Origin: Planctomycetales bacterium
Lineage (GTDB): Bacteria > Planctomycetota > Phycisphaerae > SM23-33
NCBI GenBank assembly: GCA_030642005.1
Contig: DAOWOP010000004.1
Location: forward strand, 1 to 36,100
Reading direction: 5' to 3'
Length of the DNA: 36,100 bases
Shown: positions 8,228 through 17,306 of the stretch, in pieces
How the letters are laid out: the number at the start of each line of letters is the position of its first letter
Position numbering within the stretch: the first letter of the stretch is position 1
Program-made: the position numbers and the translations under genes
Notes under the pieces: model-generated
The model's database searches: none
The model's input: the letters and a program-made list of their open reading frames with translations, nothing else
What the model was told of the DNA's origin: nothing

Positions 8228-10441
8228 GTGAAAACAGGATTAGCCGCACTGGCGATAATCCTGATTGTAGCCGCTGGTTATGGCGAAAACAGCGTGGCGA
8301 CAGGAAAGACGTTTTACGTCTCGGTCTCGGGGAGCGATTCTGCCGACGGCCTGACCGAAAAAACCGCCTGGCGGACGATCACCTGCGCCGCCAAGGTCGC
8401 CGCCGCGGGCGATACGGTCAAGATCAGGGCCGGCAACTACGGCGGCGAGCACGTCGTCGTAGCAAACTCCGGGACTAAAGACAAACCTATCGTCTTCGAG
8501 GGATACGACGGCCTGCCGGAACTCGCCGGCAAGGGAAAAGCCAAGGGCCACAGAAGCCTGGGAACGGGTATTTCCATAGTGCGGCGCAGTTACATCACGC
8601 TGAAGAACATCAAGGTAAGCGGTTATTACCGGGGTATTCGCATCGCAGGCGAGGGGAACAACGTGGTTACGGGCTGTATGGTTTCTCTCTGCGCAAGGGG
8701 TATGGAAATAGGATCCGGTAACGTTATTGACAACTGCACGCTGTATTACAATCATTTTTCCCTGTATCTCGCTCCCAAACCGGATAACTGCCTGGTAACG
8801 AACACCGAGATATACCTCGGGAAATGGAACAATTTCTGGGTAACGATGTCCGGACATCACAATACGCTCAGGAGCAATGCATCCTACACTTCGCTCAATC
8901 ACAGTGGAATCGACCTTCACACACTGGTTCACCACAACTTTGTTGAGAACTGTCTGGTTCAGAACACCCCCGATAACGGTATCTTCCTGCACAATCAGAA
9001 CTCGCACGACAACTACATCCTCGACTGTGTCTCTAATTTTCACTACAAGAGCATCACTCTTTTCCAAGTAAAGGATAATATCGTCGAGAGGTGTTTTGCT
9101 TCCGGAGGCCGGCGGCATCAAATTCAATTATACAGTTCGAGCGGGAATGCGTTCAGGCAGTGCGTGGCAAGCAGCGTGGATATTATTAACCACCCCAAGT
9201 ATGGGGCGACGGAGAAAAACGTCTTTTCGAACGACGCCGTCGGCAAATACAACCTGATAAACTGGGGTGGCCCGTGCGTGGGCACTGTTATTGAGGACCC
9301 GCCCACCGGCGCGCTTGTCGTGAGCCTTCAGAAGGAAAACGGCCCCGTCAAGGTTCGCGCCGGCGGCGGCAAAAGCATCTCCAAAGACGACGGCGCCTGG
9401 GTGCGGGAACTGGAGACCAAAGGAGCCGGGATATCGGTGAAGGTTGAAAGGCCTGGCCGGCCTGGCACGCCCGGCAACTCACTTGTGCTGGCATCTTCCG
9501 CTCTGGAGGCGTACGTCCGCTGGGATGACCCCTCAAACGGTCAGGCCGGTTTTATCCTGGAACGAAAAGCAGGCAGGAATGGCCGATACCGCGTTATTGC
9601 GACCCTGAAGCCCAAAGTCAGTTTGTACCGGGACAAGGGGCTTTTGAGGCGGGCGGTTTATTATTATCGCGTCAAGTCTGTCGGCGGGAAGGAATACTCC
9701 CGCGAGGCGATGCGGCGCAGCCCGGGGCGAAAAGCCATCTCGTTTTACGCAAAGTGCACGAGCGTAAAGATCACCGACCGGACTGACCGCGCTGTAGAGT
9801 TTGAAGTAAGGAAGATCAAAAACCTCGGCGGCGGGCCGGTCTGGCGGATTGAGCACAGGAATGTAACCGACGGCGTCAGGTACGTTCTGCGGGACGCCGC
9901 CGGCAGCGTTATCAAGGCCGAAACCGCGCGGGACGGAGCCGCCTCTTTCCGCGGACTGTCGCTCGGCGACGGGACCTACAGGATCGCGGAAGCGGGTGAT
10001 TCCACACGCCTCAGGCCCAATCGACCGAGCCTGCTTGTCGCTTTCTCGGCGGGGACGGATGCACATCTGGCGTGGCATGACAATTCGAACAACGAGACGG
10101 CCTACGTGGTGGAGAGGGCAAATGCCGAAGGAGGTCGTTACGAGCAAATCGGGCGGGTTGCACCGGATTCGGAATACTTCATCGACAAGGATGCCGCCGC
10201 AGGCGTAAAGTTTCTCTACCGGGTATATGCGGCCAACGAGGCCGGTAAGTCTGCATATTCCAACGAAGCCGGGCGGTTCATGTTACGAGCCATTGTTTCG
10301 CCGAAGTTCTTTTCCACGCTGGAGCGCCACTTTAAACTTGCGAACATGTACTATTCAACGGCGAAGCCGTCCGGGAATAATTCCGACAGGCCCGGCCCGG
10401 CATCGTCGCCCGGCATCCGGGGAGCCGGGAACATGCCGTGA
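8228..10441 (+). CDS. secreted right-handed beta-helix protein with FN3-like domains
   Basis: 737 aa from GTG at 8228, preceded by AAGGAAAGAAGG. The track's TTG at 8201 would place charged residues before the signal peptide (MKTGLAALAIILIVAAGYG). Residues ~20-110 have the FYVSVSGSDSADGLTEKTAW pattern (DUF1565-like start of pectate-lyase-like helices). Repeating short beta strands rich in Asn/Gly follow to ~350 (NNVVTGCMV, NVIDNCTLYYNHF, DNYILDCVSN). Two fibronectin type III-like modules end in YYYRVKSVGG and LYRVYAANEAGKSAYSNEAG. It probably binds or cleaves polysaccharide outside the cytoplasm. No catalytic residues can be assigned with confidence. It is monocistronic in appearance. Confidence 0.75.
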   Translation: MKTGLAALAIILIVAAGYGENSVATGKTFYVSVSGSDSADGLTEKTAWRTITCAAKVAAAGDTVKIRAGNYGGEHVVVANSGTKDKPIVFEGYDGLPELAGKGKAKGHRSLGTGISIVRRSYITLKNIKVSGYYRGIRIAGEGNNVVTGCMVSLCARGMEIGSGNVIDNCTLYYNHFSLYLAPKPDNCLVTNTEIYLGKWNNFWVTMSGHHNTLRSNASYTSLNHSGIDLHTLVHHNFVENCLVQNTPDNGIFLHNQNSHDNYILDCVSNFHYKSITLFQVKDNIVERCFASGGRRHQIQLYSSSGNAFRQCVASSVDIINHPKYGATEKNVFSNDAVGKYNLINWGGPCVGTVIEDPPTGALVVSLQKENGPVKVRAGGGKSISKDDGAWVRELETKGAGISVKVERPGRPGTPGNSLVLASSALEAYVRWDDPSNGQAGFILERKAGRNGRYRVIATLKPKVSLYRDKGLLRRAVYYYRVKSVGGKEYSREAMRRSPGRKAISFYAKCTSVKITDRTDRAVEFEVRKIKNLGGGPVWRIEHRNVTDGVRYVLRDAAGSVIKAETARDGAASFRGLSLGDGTYRIAEAGDSTRLRPNRPSLLVAFSAGTDAHLAWHDNSNNETAYVVERANAEGGRYEQIGRVAPDSEYFIDKDAAAGVKFLYRVYAANEAGKSAYSNEAGRFMLRAIVSPKFFSTLERHFKLANMYYSTAKPSGNNSDRPGPASSPGIRGAGNMP

Positions 10442-10640
10442 ACGGCGCCGAGCGTCATAGCCCTTCCGGCGATCCGGGAATATCTTGTTAGTGTTTGGAT
10501 TACACGGACCGCCGGCAATTCCGCGCCGATAATCATCTTGCCTTACGGCGGGTTTGCGCATAGGGTATCGACTCGCGCCCAATCGGGCGGGACATATACT
10601 GTTGTCTTTTTGGTGAGTTCACGAATATTGGAGATATGGC

Positions 10641-12590
10641 GTGGCAGAGTATAAAGACCTGGACCGCAAGGTAATCCAACTTGCAAAGCAGATCGTTCGT
10701 ATGTGCACCGACGCCGGCAGCGGGCACCCATCGACGGCGCTGTCGCTGGTGCACATTGTATCGGCCTTGATGTATCGCGCGATGCGATATGACCCGAAAG
10801 ACCCGTGGAACAACGCCGCCGACCGGCTGGTGCTCTCGGAAGGCCATGCCGTGCCGGTCGTCTATGCCGCCTACTGCGACCTGGGTGGGGTGGTTGGGAC
10901 GCCGGACAGACCTTCGGAACTGCGATTCGACGACGCGATGACGCTCCGATCGGCCGATTCGGTCCTGGACGGGCATCCGAACCCGGCTATCGGGTTTCCG
11001 TTCTTTGATTCGGCGACCGGTTCGCTGGGTCAGGGGCTTTCGACCGCCGCCGGTCTGGCAGCAGCGGCCAGGCTCGACGGATTCGACAAGAAAATCTACT
11101 GCATCTGCGGCGACGGCGAGGCGCGCGAGGGGCAGATCGCAGAGGCCGCCGACTTCATCGTGGACCACAAACTCACCGCCGTCCGCGCCATCTTCAACTG
11201 CAACGGACAGGCGCAGAACGCCTACGTTTCGCCCCAGCAGTCGCCCGACGCGCTTGCGGCCAAACTGCTGGCTTACGGATGGGATGTCCGCGCCATCGAC
11301 GGGCATAACTGGGATAAAATTTTCGAGGCCCTGGCCGCTGACGCGGGCGAGAAGCCCCTGGCGATAATCGCCCGAACTCTCAAGGGCTGGGGCGTAACGG
11401 CCCTGCATGATGAGAACTCCCACGGCAAGCCGCTGAAATCCGACCAATTGGAGTCGGCCATTGCGGACCTTGACGCCAAGGCCGGCGAACTGGGCGTCGC
11501 CGAAGGCGAAGACGTCAGTGTTGAGCACTTGTCGTCGCCGCCGCCGGTGGTTCGGCCTGCGCGCGGCGGCTTTTCAGCCGGCATGATGGCCGAGGCCGCC
11601 AAAGCCGTCGGCCTGGAACAGGCTGTCGAAGAAAAAGTCCTTTCCACTCGCCGGGCATACGGGGCGGCGCTGAACGTCATCGGCGCAGACGACCGTATCG
11701 TCGCGCTGGACGGGGACGTGAGAAACTCCACCTTCACCATTTTCTTCGCCGACAACTATCCGCAGCGGTATTTCGAGGCCCGCATCGCCGAGCAGAACAT
11801 GGTCTCGGCGGCGGTCGGCCTGGCGGCGGCGGGAAAGGTGCCGTTCGTCTCCAGTTTCGCCAAGTTCCTCTCCCGCGCCTATGACCAGATAGAGATGGCC
11901 GCCGTCGGCAGCGCGAATATCAAACTTGTCGGCTCGCATGCCGGAGTTTCTCTGGCGGCCGACGGGCCGAGCCAGATGGGCCTGACGGATGTGCCGTTCT
12001 TCCGCGCCCTGGCTCGCACCCGCCGCGCCGACGGAGCGCCCGCCTGCCGGGTAATGCTGCCCTCCGACGCCGTCAGCGCATTCAAACTGACTGAACTGAT
12101 GGCCAACATCGACGGGATGTGCTACATGCGGACCCATCGCCCGGATGTGCCGTTCATCTACGACGAGAACGAGACCTTCCAGGCCGGCGGTTTCAAGCAT
12201 CTCGTGGACGGGGAAGATTTGGCCATCGTTACAAGCGGGTACATGGTACACGTTGTCCGAAAGGCTCTGGAGTTGCTCGAGGAGCAGGCGGGCCTGTCGG
12301 CCAGCCTTATCGACGTCTATTCCCTGCCGGTGGAGACCGACGAAATCATGCGCATCGGCGACGATTGCCGCGGACAGATACTCGTCGTCGAGGACAACTA
12401 CGTCGGCGGAGTGGCCGACGAGATTACCGCCGCCGCCGCAGGCAGCGACCTGGGCGTGATGGTCGATAGCCTCGTGCTGCGACACATACCCAAGTCCGCC
12501 CGCACGCCGGAAGAAACGCTCGCACTGGTCCACCTCGCCGCCGAAGACATCGTCGCGGCCGCACAGAAAATGTTCGACCAGAGCGAGTAA
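10641..12590 (+). CDS. tkt: transketolase
   Basis: 649 aa from GTG at 10641 with GGAG ~8 nt upstream; the nearby ATG at 10636 is out of frame. It transfers two-carbon ketol units between sugar phosphates in the pentose phosphate pathway with thiamine diphosphate. Visible motifs are GSGHP (residues 26-30), LSEGHA (65-70), the ThDP-binding GDGE (157-160) with the later NCNGQ, and in the pyrimidine-binding half AEQNMVSAAVGLAAAG and the following PFVSSFAKFLSRAYDQI. Length matches single-chain transketolases. The preceding ~200 bp contain no gene; a TATACT at 10595 lacks a good -35. Confidence 0.93.
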   Translation: MAEYKDLDRKVIQLAKQIVRMCTDAGSGHPSTALSLVHIVSALMYRAMRYDPKDPWNNAADRLVLSEGHAVPVVYAAYCDLGGVVGTPDRPSELRFDDAMTLRSADSVLDGHPNPAIGFPFFDSATGSLGQGLSTAAGLAAAARLDGFDKKIYCICGDGEAREGQIAEAADFIVDHKLTAVRAIFNCNGQAQNAYVSPQQSPDALAAKLLAYGWDVRAIDGHNWDKIFEALAADAGEKPLAIIARTLKGWGVTALHDENSHGKPLKSDQLESAIADLDAKAGELGVAEGEDVSVEHLSSPPPVVRPARGGFSAGMMAEAAKAVGLEQAVEEKVLSTRRAYGAALNVIGADDRIVALDGDVRNSTFTIFFADNYPQRYFEARIAEQNMVSAAVGLAAAGKVPFVSSFAKFLSRAYDQIEMAAVGSANIKLVGSHAGVSLAADGPSQMGLTDVPFFRALARTRRADGAPACRVMLPSDAVSAFKLTELMANIDGMCYMRTHRPDVPFIYDENETFQAGGFKHLVDGEDLAIVTSGYMVHVVRKALELLEEQAGLSASLIDVYSLPVETDEIMRIGDDCRGQILVVEDNYVGGVADEITAAAAGSDLGVMVDSLVLRHIPKSARTPEETLALVHLAAEDIVAAAQKMFDQSE

Positions 12591-12616
12591 CGCCGAAATC
12601 GGGTTGTGTCCTGCTT

Positions 12617-13342
12617 TTACCCGCTAATGGCGACCGGTTCCGGCATCTGGTTCCAGGTGCGCCCCTCTAACTCTCGCCCAGCCTTTTTCTTGTTGAAGCC
12701 TCCCCATTGCTTGAAGAAGAAAGGAACTCCGACGTCGAGGCATTGGTTTCTGATGTCGATTACCCACGAGGGGTCCATTGGTCTGGCCCCTGGGCCCGAT
12801 TCACCACCAACGATTGCCCAATCGATCCCATCCAGATTAAGTTCACGCAAGGGACCCAATAATGGTTCGAGAGACAGGAATTTTACATGCGCATCCGTTT
12901 GCCGAAGGTGGTCGATCCGAAATGTGTAATCCTCATTCTCAACGCTCACGCCAACCCAGATATTATCCGTCCAGGGCAGTTGAGGGCTAAGGTCGCCAAG
13001 GCGCTGCGACCTCTTGGTTAATACCTGGAACTGGTGCTGGTACGCTTGATTCATAACATCGAAGGCGCGTTGGATAAACTCGTCCGGGACCTCTTTGTGG
13101 AAAAGGTCGCTCATCGAATTGACAAAGATGATTCTTGGCTTTTTCCATCGTAGGGGTATTTCAAGGACATGCTCGTGGATGCTGACGCTGAAACCGTTGA
13201 CGTAATTGGGTTGTCCCATTGCCTGTAAACGCCGGGCCATGCGCTCCGCGTAACAATGCTCACAGCCAGGGCTGACCTTGGTACATCCCGTTACAGGGTT
13301 CCAGGTTCCCCCGGTCCATTCTATCGCAGAATTCAAAGCCAT
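12617..13342 (-). CDS. Gp37/Gp68-type three-Cys-motif protein (DUF5131-like)
   Basis: 241 aa. Its ATG overlaps the TcmP stop by one base (TAATG), so the two are translationally coupled. Near the N-terminus [14 protein letters not shown] is followed by [13 protein letters not shown], the three-cysteine cluster (C..C..C) that defines the phage Gp37/Gp68 family and resembles a radical-SAM iron-sulfur site. Further family blocks are [28 protein letters not shown] and [14 protein letters not shown] near residues 170-185. The biochemical role of the family is not established. Members are common on phages and mobile islands beside a TcmP partner. The insert lies between the convergent tkt and trpG genes and has lower G+C (28 of 60 on the line at 13021). 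Confidence 0.85.
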   Translation of the reverse strand: MALNSAIEWTGGTWNPVTGCTKVSPGCEHCYAERMARRLQAMGQPNYVNGFSVSIHEHVLEIPLRWKKPRIIFVNSMSDLFHKEVPDEFIQRAFDVMNQAYQHQFQVLTKRSQRLGDLSPQLPWTDNIWVGVSVENEDYTFRIDHLRQTDAHVKFLSLEPLLGPLRELNLDGIDWAIVGGESGPGARPMDPSWVIDIRNQCLDVGVPFFFKQWGGFNKKKAGRELEGRTWNQMPEPVAISG

Positions 13343-13782
13343 TATTTTGCCCCTCTCTCACAATACTTATCGAAGAGGTGTTTAATAATCTTATCAGCCA
13401 CAGGTTTTTGCGAGGCAAAGAACAAATAATAGACAGTTGCTCCAACGGAGTTCCGCATCGGTATCGGTTCGGGTACATATTGGAATCCGCCGACGTTGCG
13501 GAGCCTTGTCCGAAACGCTTCCGCTATTGTTTTGTTGTTAACCTTCCTTTGTTCCGTTCCGTAAAGAGTGACTTCCGGCTTATATACGATGCTCTGCCAC
13601 GTTTCGTCGCCCCAGAAAGCATTCATTCTTTCAATGTCACTCTCCCTGACTCCGGTTGGATCTCGCCAGAATACGTTCCTGTTCATGTCCGCTACCGGAA
13701 AATTGAGAAACAGATCAATGCTTCGCATTTGCCCGGCCTTCAGGATGACCTCCCAGTTTAAATGGAGGCTGCTGCCGCTGCG
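13342..13782 (-). pseudogene. TcmP (three-Cys-motif partner protein), 5'-truncated remnant
   Basis: The frame is open from just after TAA (13785-13783) down to the stop at 13342. An ATG at 13728 would give 128 aa. LNWEVILKAGQ, upstream of that ATG, continues the same homologous-looking sequence into IDLFLNFPVADMNRN, so the ATG sits inside the domain. The tail (VYYLFFASQKPVADKIIKHLF) matches the C-terminal part of TcmP. Full TcmP proteins are some 250-400 aa with an N-terminal methyltransferase-like half (YIDGFAGPG-type motif), absent here. The break coincides with a palindromic element abutting trpG. A shortened protein could still be made. The gp68-like partner downstream appears intact. Confidence 0.7.
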
Positions 13783-13785
13783 TTA

Positions 13786-13838
13786 CATGCCCACCCCCGA
13801 AGACGGGTGAGGGCATGGCACCCATCATTATTGATGGG
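13786..13838. repeat. double-hairpin palindromic element between trpG and the TcmP remnant
   Basis: CATGCCC (13786-13792) pairs with GGGCATG (13811-13817), with ACCC/GGGT inside. CCCATCA (13821-13827), TTAT, TGATGGG (13832-13838) is a second perfect hairpin. The whole starts 9 nt past the trpG stop and may also end trpG transcription, though no T run follows. Confidence 0.65.
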
Positions 13839-13846
13839 ACAGAATA

Positions 13847-14422
<576 letters not shown>

Positions 14423-14484
14423 GTTCGCATCGTATAGGCCGGCGGGGGCCTGGTCAAGCCGGGCTGACAATTCAATAATCCGCG

Positions 14485-14513
14485 TTGTATCGCCGGAGCG
14501 GGCGAGTTATACC
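14485..14513 (+). promoter_or_regulatory. candidate sigma70 promoter for the coiled-coil protein
   Basis: TTGTAT (14485-14490), 17 bases, TATACC (14508-14513), 43 nt ahead of the ATG at 14556 in the trpG divergent spacer. Confidence 0.45.
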
Positions 14514-14555
14514 ATACAGGAAGGCATCGTGGGCGAACGCGGTAAGGAGAAGGCC

Positions 14556-15803
14556 ATGAAAAGCAAACACGCGGTGACAATTTTTGTAACGGCAATGTCC
14601 TGGACTTCTCTTGCCGGTCAGGCCACCAGGTCGAGTCCGGCCACAAAGCCGGCCGATCGGCTGGAGGCGTACATTCGGGCTGTCAGGCAGGCCGACAATC
14701 CCCGCTCGGCGATGTCGGCCTACGCTCGCGGCTGTGCGATAGACCGCAACAAGGCCGAACTCCACAACGCATACATGCGGCGGATGCTGAAGTTCGGCTT
14801 GCCGAAGATAGCCTACTATCCGGCCAGGGTGCTGGTCCGGCTCGACCGGAGCAACGGCCTGGCGTGGGGCGTCGTCGGGTACATGCAGGGTAAACGCGGC
14901 GAATTTGCCGAGGCGTTTTCAGCCACAATCCGCTCACTTGAAAACCGGCGCGACGACCCGTCGGTCCTGCACAACGCCGGACAACTTGCCGCCTGGTACG
15001 ACAACGAACCGGACCTGCCCAGGGTCCACGACCGCGTTCGGCGGTCGCTGGCGCAGATGAAAAAAGAACTGCTCGCCGGGAAGCCCTATTCGTCGGCATA
15101 TAAAGCGATCGAGGCCGCCTACGCGCAGCGCGCCGAGATGGTGGAGCGGCTTGACAAGCAGGTTGCCGCCGCCGAAGCAGAGGTTCTGGCGGCCCGGCGA
15201 ATGGCGATGGAAATCGACAGCCAACTGCGAGAACTGGCCGACGAAATCGACCGGCGAAAACGCATGATAGATGAACTCTGGCGCGAATTGCGGACCGGCG
15301 CCGGATATTACTATCGCGACGCCGACGGGCGGCTTATTTACTATCGTCGCTACAGGCGGGCCTACCGCGACGACCTCTACGACCGCATACATCAGGCGGA
15401 ACGCGAGGTCGAGCGCCTCAAGGCCGAACGAAGGGGCGTCCGAAACCGGGGCAAAACGGTACTGGTCGAACTGAAGGGCAAGGAGGTTATCCTGGCCCGG
15501 CTGCGACAGCAAATGCGCAAAGCGAAAATCCGCACCGGGAGGACATTCCGCTGGGACCCGCCCGCCGTCGATGGCGTCGTTACGCCCGAAGTCGAGCACT
15601 TTCCCGTCTCGACCAGGCCGGCGGCGCCCGCCGACCCGGAGACCCAGGCCGGCCAGCGCCTAAAACTGGCCGAACTCTACCTCCGCCACGAGATGAACGA
15701 AAAGGCCGGCGTAATCCTTCAGGGAATACTCGAAGATTACGGCTCGACCAAAGCCGCCGCCCAGGCAAAGGCGTTCCTGGCCAAACTCAAGCCGCTCGAG
15801 TAG
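14556..15803 (+). CDS. secreted coiled-coil/TPR-like protein, function unknown
   Basis: 415 aa from ATG at 14556, which follows GGTAAGGAGAAGGCC; the track start at 14403 overlaps trpG and lies upstream of the promoter. Residues 1-22 are a probable signal peptide (HAVTIFVTAMSWTSLAGQA). Residues ~30-170 look helical and repeat-like (NAYMRRMLKFGLPKIAYYPA, LAWGVVGYMQGKRGEFAEAF), in keeping with TPR units. A long heptad-rich coiled coil covers ~190-325, interrupted by a Tyr/Arg patch (YYYRDADGRLIYYRRYRR). A final TPR-like unit (LKLAELYLRHEMNEKAGVIL) closes the protein. It would act in the periplasm as a scaffold or assembly factor; this is inference. Confidence 0.7.
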   Translation: MKSKHAVTIFVTAMSWTSLAGQATRSSPATKPADRLEAYIRAVRQADNPRSAMSAYARGCAIDRNKAELHNAYMRRMLKFGLPKIAYYPARVLVRLDRSNGLAWGVVGYMQGKRGEFAEAFSATIRSLENRRDDPSVLHNAGQLAAWYDNEPDLPRVHDRVRRSLAQMKKELLAGKPYSSAYKAIEAAYAQRAEMVERLDKQVAAAEAEVLAARRMAMEIDSQLRELADEIDRRKRMIDELWRELRTGAGYYYRDADGRLIYYRRYRRAYRDDLYDRIHQAEREVERLKAERRGVRNRGKTVLVELKGKEVILARLRQQMRKAKIRTGRTFRWDPPAVDGVVTPEVEHFPVSTRPAAPADPETQAGQRLKLAELYLRHEMNEKAGVILQGILEDYGSTKAAAQAKAFLAKLKPLE

Positions 15804-15877
15804 GGAAGGCTTGGCTGGCCGTCGGGCGCAGCGGCAGGGCGAAAAAGCAGACGGCGATACCCCGGTCAGGCACACCG

Positions 15878-15892
15878 CCGGCACAGTGCCGG
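15878..15892. terminator. short perfect palindrome after the coiled-coil gene
   Basis: CCGGCAC-A-GTGCCGG, about 75 nt past the stop at 15803. It has no T run, so a terminator role is only possible. Confidence 0.3.
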
Positions 15893-15929
15893 TTATGGGA
15901 AAACCCCGCAATTTGAGGGAAAATCGGGG

Positions 15930-15958
15930 TTGACGAAATCCGCAAAGAGTGGTAGAAT
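15930..15958 (+). promoter_or_regulatory. strong sigma70-like promoter for the PEP-CTERM gene
   Basis: TTGACG (15930-15935), exactly 17 bases, TAGAAT (15953-15958); the best promoter match in the window. AACCCCG (15902-15908) and CGGGGTT (15925-15931) form an inverted repeat whose right arm overlaps the -35 box and could be an operator. Confidence 0.65.
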
Positions 15959-16008
15959 TAATGACGCTCGAGGGTCAGGTCTCACGCTCGAAAACAGGAG
16001 GAAAAGTC

Positions 16009-16647
16009 ATGTGGAAGCAGAAAGCCGCTGTGTGTGCGCTTTTAATGGTCCTTTCGTGCGCAGCAGAAGGGGCGTTGGTATCCTTTGATTTGGCTGTCGA
16101 GTTCAGCGGGGCTACGCCTCCGGCTGGGGCAGCGCCGTGGCTGAACGCGACCTTTGACGACGAAGGCTCGGCCGGCTCGGTTATACTGACGCTCACGACC
16201 ACCAATCTGACCGGCACAGAGTTCGTCTCCGATTGGATGTTCAATCTGGACGCCGCTTTGGACCCGACGGCCCTGGTTTTCTCTTCGCCGACCGGGACCG
16301 GCAATTTCGCCGATCCCGACATCTATACCGGCGTGGACAACTTCAAGGCCGACGGGGATGGCTACTTCGACATCAAGATTGCCTTTGAGACCGGCGACGG
16401 GGCGAACAATCGCTTCGGCGTCGGCGATGCCGTTGAGTACACCATCACCGGGATATCCTCGCTGACCGCCGATTCCTTCTATTTTCTCAGCGCTCCGGGC
16501 GGCGGTCATGGCCCCTTCCCCACCGCGGCGCACGTTCAGGGCATCGGGGAGACCGGAGACGACAGCGGCTGGGTAACAGCCCCCGAACCGGCGACGCTCT
16601 CGCTGCTGGCGCTCGGCGGCTTGGCGTTGATTCGGCGACGCCGATAA
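16009..16647 (+). CDS. PEP-CTERM sorting-domain protein
   Basis: 212 aa from ATG at 16009, preceded by ACAGGAGGAAAAGTC; the ORF-track start at 15949 lies within the promoter. A signal peptide (KAAVCALLMVLSCAAEGA) is followed by a beta-rich, Gly/Asp/Thr-rich extracellular domain. The C-terminus is the sorting signal: PEP (as APEPATLSLL), a hydrophobic helix (LALGGLALI), then RRRR. Such proteins are cleaved and attached or released at the envelope by an exosortase, normally with exopolysaccharide genes elsewhere in the genome; no exosortase is in this window. The adhesive or matrix function of the body domain is unknown. Confidence 0.88.
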   Translation: MWKQKAAVCALLMVLSCAAEGALVSFDLAVEFSGATPPAGAAPWLNATFDDEGSAGSVILTLTTTNLTGTEFVSDWMFNLDAALDPTALVFSSPTGTGNFADPDIYTGVDNFKADGDGYFDIKIAFETGDGANNRFGVGDAVEYTITGISSLTADSFYFLSAPGGGHGPFPTAAHVQGIGETGDDSGWVTAPEPATLSLLALGGLALIRRRR

Positions 16648-16664
16648 CCGACTACCCAGGGACG

Positions 16665-17306
16665 TTATCCGGGTTTTGTGAATCGGAAGAAGTGTACCCT
16701 GACGAGTTTGCCGTCGTGAACGAGCGTAGGTCTGGACCGGCGGCGCAGCCGGAAACCGGCGTCTGTTATCTCCGCCAGTATCTTTTTATAGGTCCACCCG
16801 AACTGTCTCAAGTGTGTCAGGCAGCACGATAGAACACCTCCGGGCCTGAGACACCTGTGAACCTGTCGCAGGAGATTGTCTCGCTGCGCCTTTTCGGGAA
16901 AATACCCCCCATGCAGCACGTCATAAAGCAGGATCACGTCAATCGTTCCGGCACGTATGGGAATCGTACCGTATTGGGCGACGTGAACTGTGTCGATGTT
17001 GCGAAGTCCTTCCTTGTCGGCTTGGCGTTTTACTTCACGGAGGCCTTGTTTGTCTTTATCGACCGCATGGACCCATCCGGAATCACCCACGATGCGTGCA
17101 GCCGGTATCGCATATCGCCCCTGCTTGCAGCCGAAGTCCACAACACGATTCCCCTCGCGCAGACCCACTTTTCGCAGAACCGCCTCAGGCCCGCTGCGAA
17201 GCCACTTGTCTATCTTATCGGTCATTTGTGCTGATGGTGCGCCCTCGGATTTCCCGGAATAATCCCCGTGGTACGGCGCCGGACCTGTTTTTGCGATGGG
17301 GATCAC
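16665..17306 (-). CDS. class I SAM-dependent methyltransferase
   Basis: 213 aa from GTG at 17306, which overlaps the lptB stop as GTGA, suggesting coupled translation. An internal ATG (MTDKIDKWL, residue 28) is an alternative start. Motif I is VVDFGCKQGRYAIPAA. AVDKDKQGL follows as the acidic residue of motif II, then IDVILLYDVLHG (motif IV) and LRPGGVLSCCL (motif VI region). The fold is the Methyltransf_11/25 type with a soluble cytoplasmic product. Its substrate cannot be inferred. Linkage to lptB hints at an envelope or lipid substrate, but this is speculative. Confidence 0.8.
   Translation of the reverse strand: MIPIAKTGPAPYHGDYSGKSEGAPSAQMTDKIDKWLRSGPEAVLRKVGLREGNRVVDFGCKQGRYAIPAARIVGDSGWVHAVDKDKQGLREVKRQADKEGLRNIDTVHVAQYGTIPIRAGTIDVILLYDVLHGGYFPEKAQRDNLLRQVHRCLRPGGVLSCCLTHLRQFGWTYKKILAEITDAGFRLRRRSRPTLVHDGKLVRVHFFRFTKPG

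Noticed and set aside
10533-11528. 331-aa minus-strand ORF
   Set aside because: Antisense of transketolase, whose ThDP motifs are intact.
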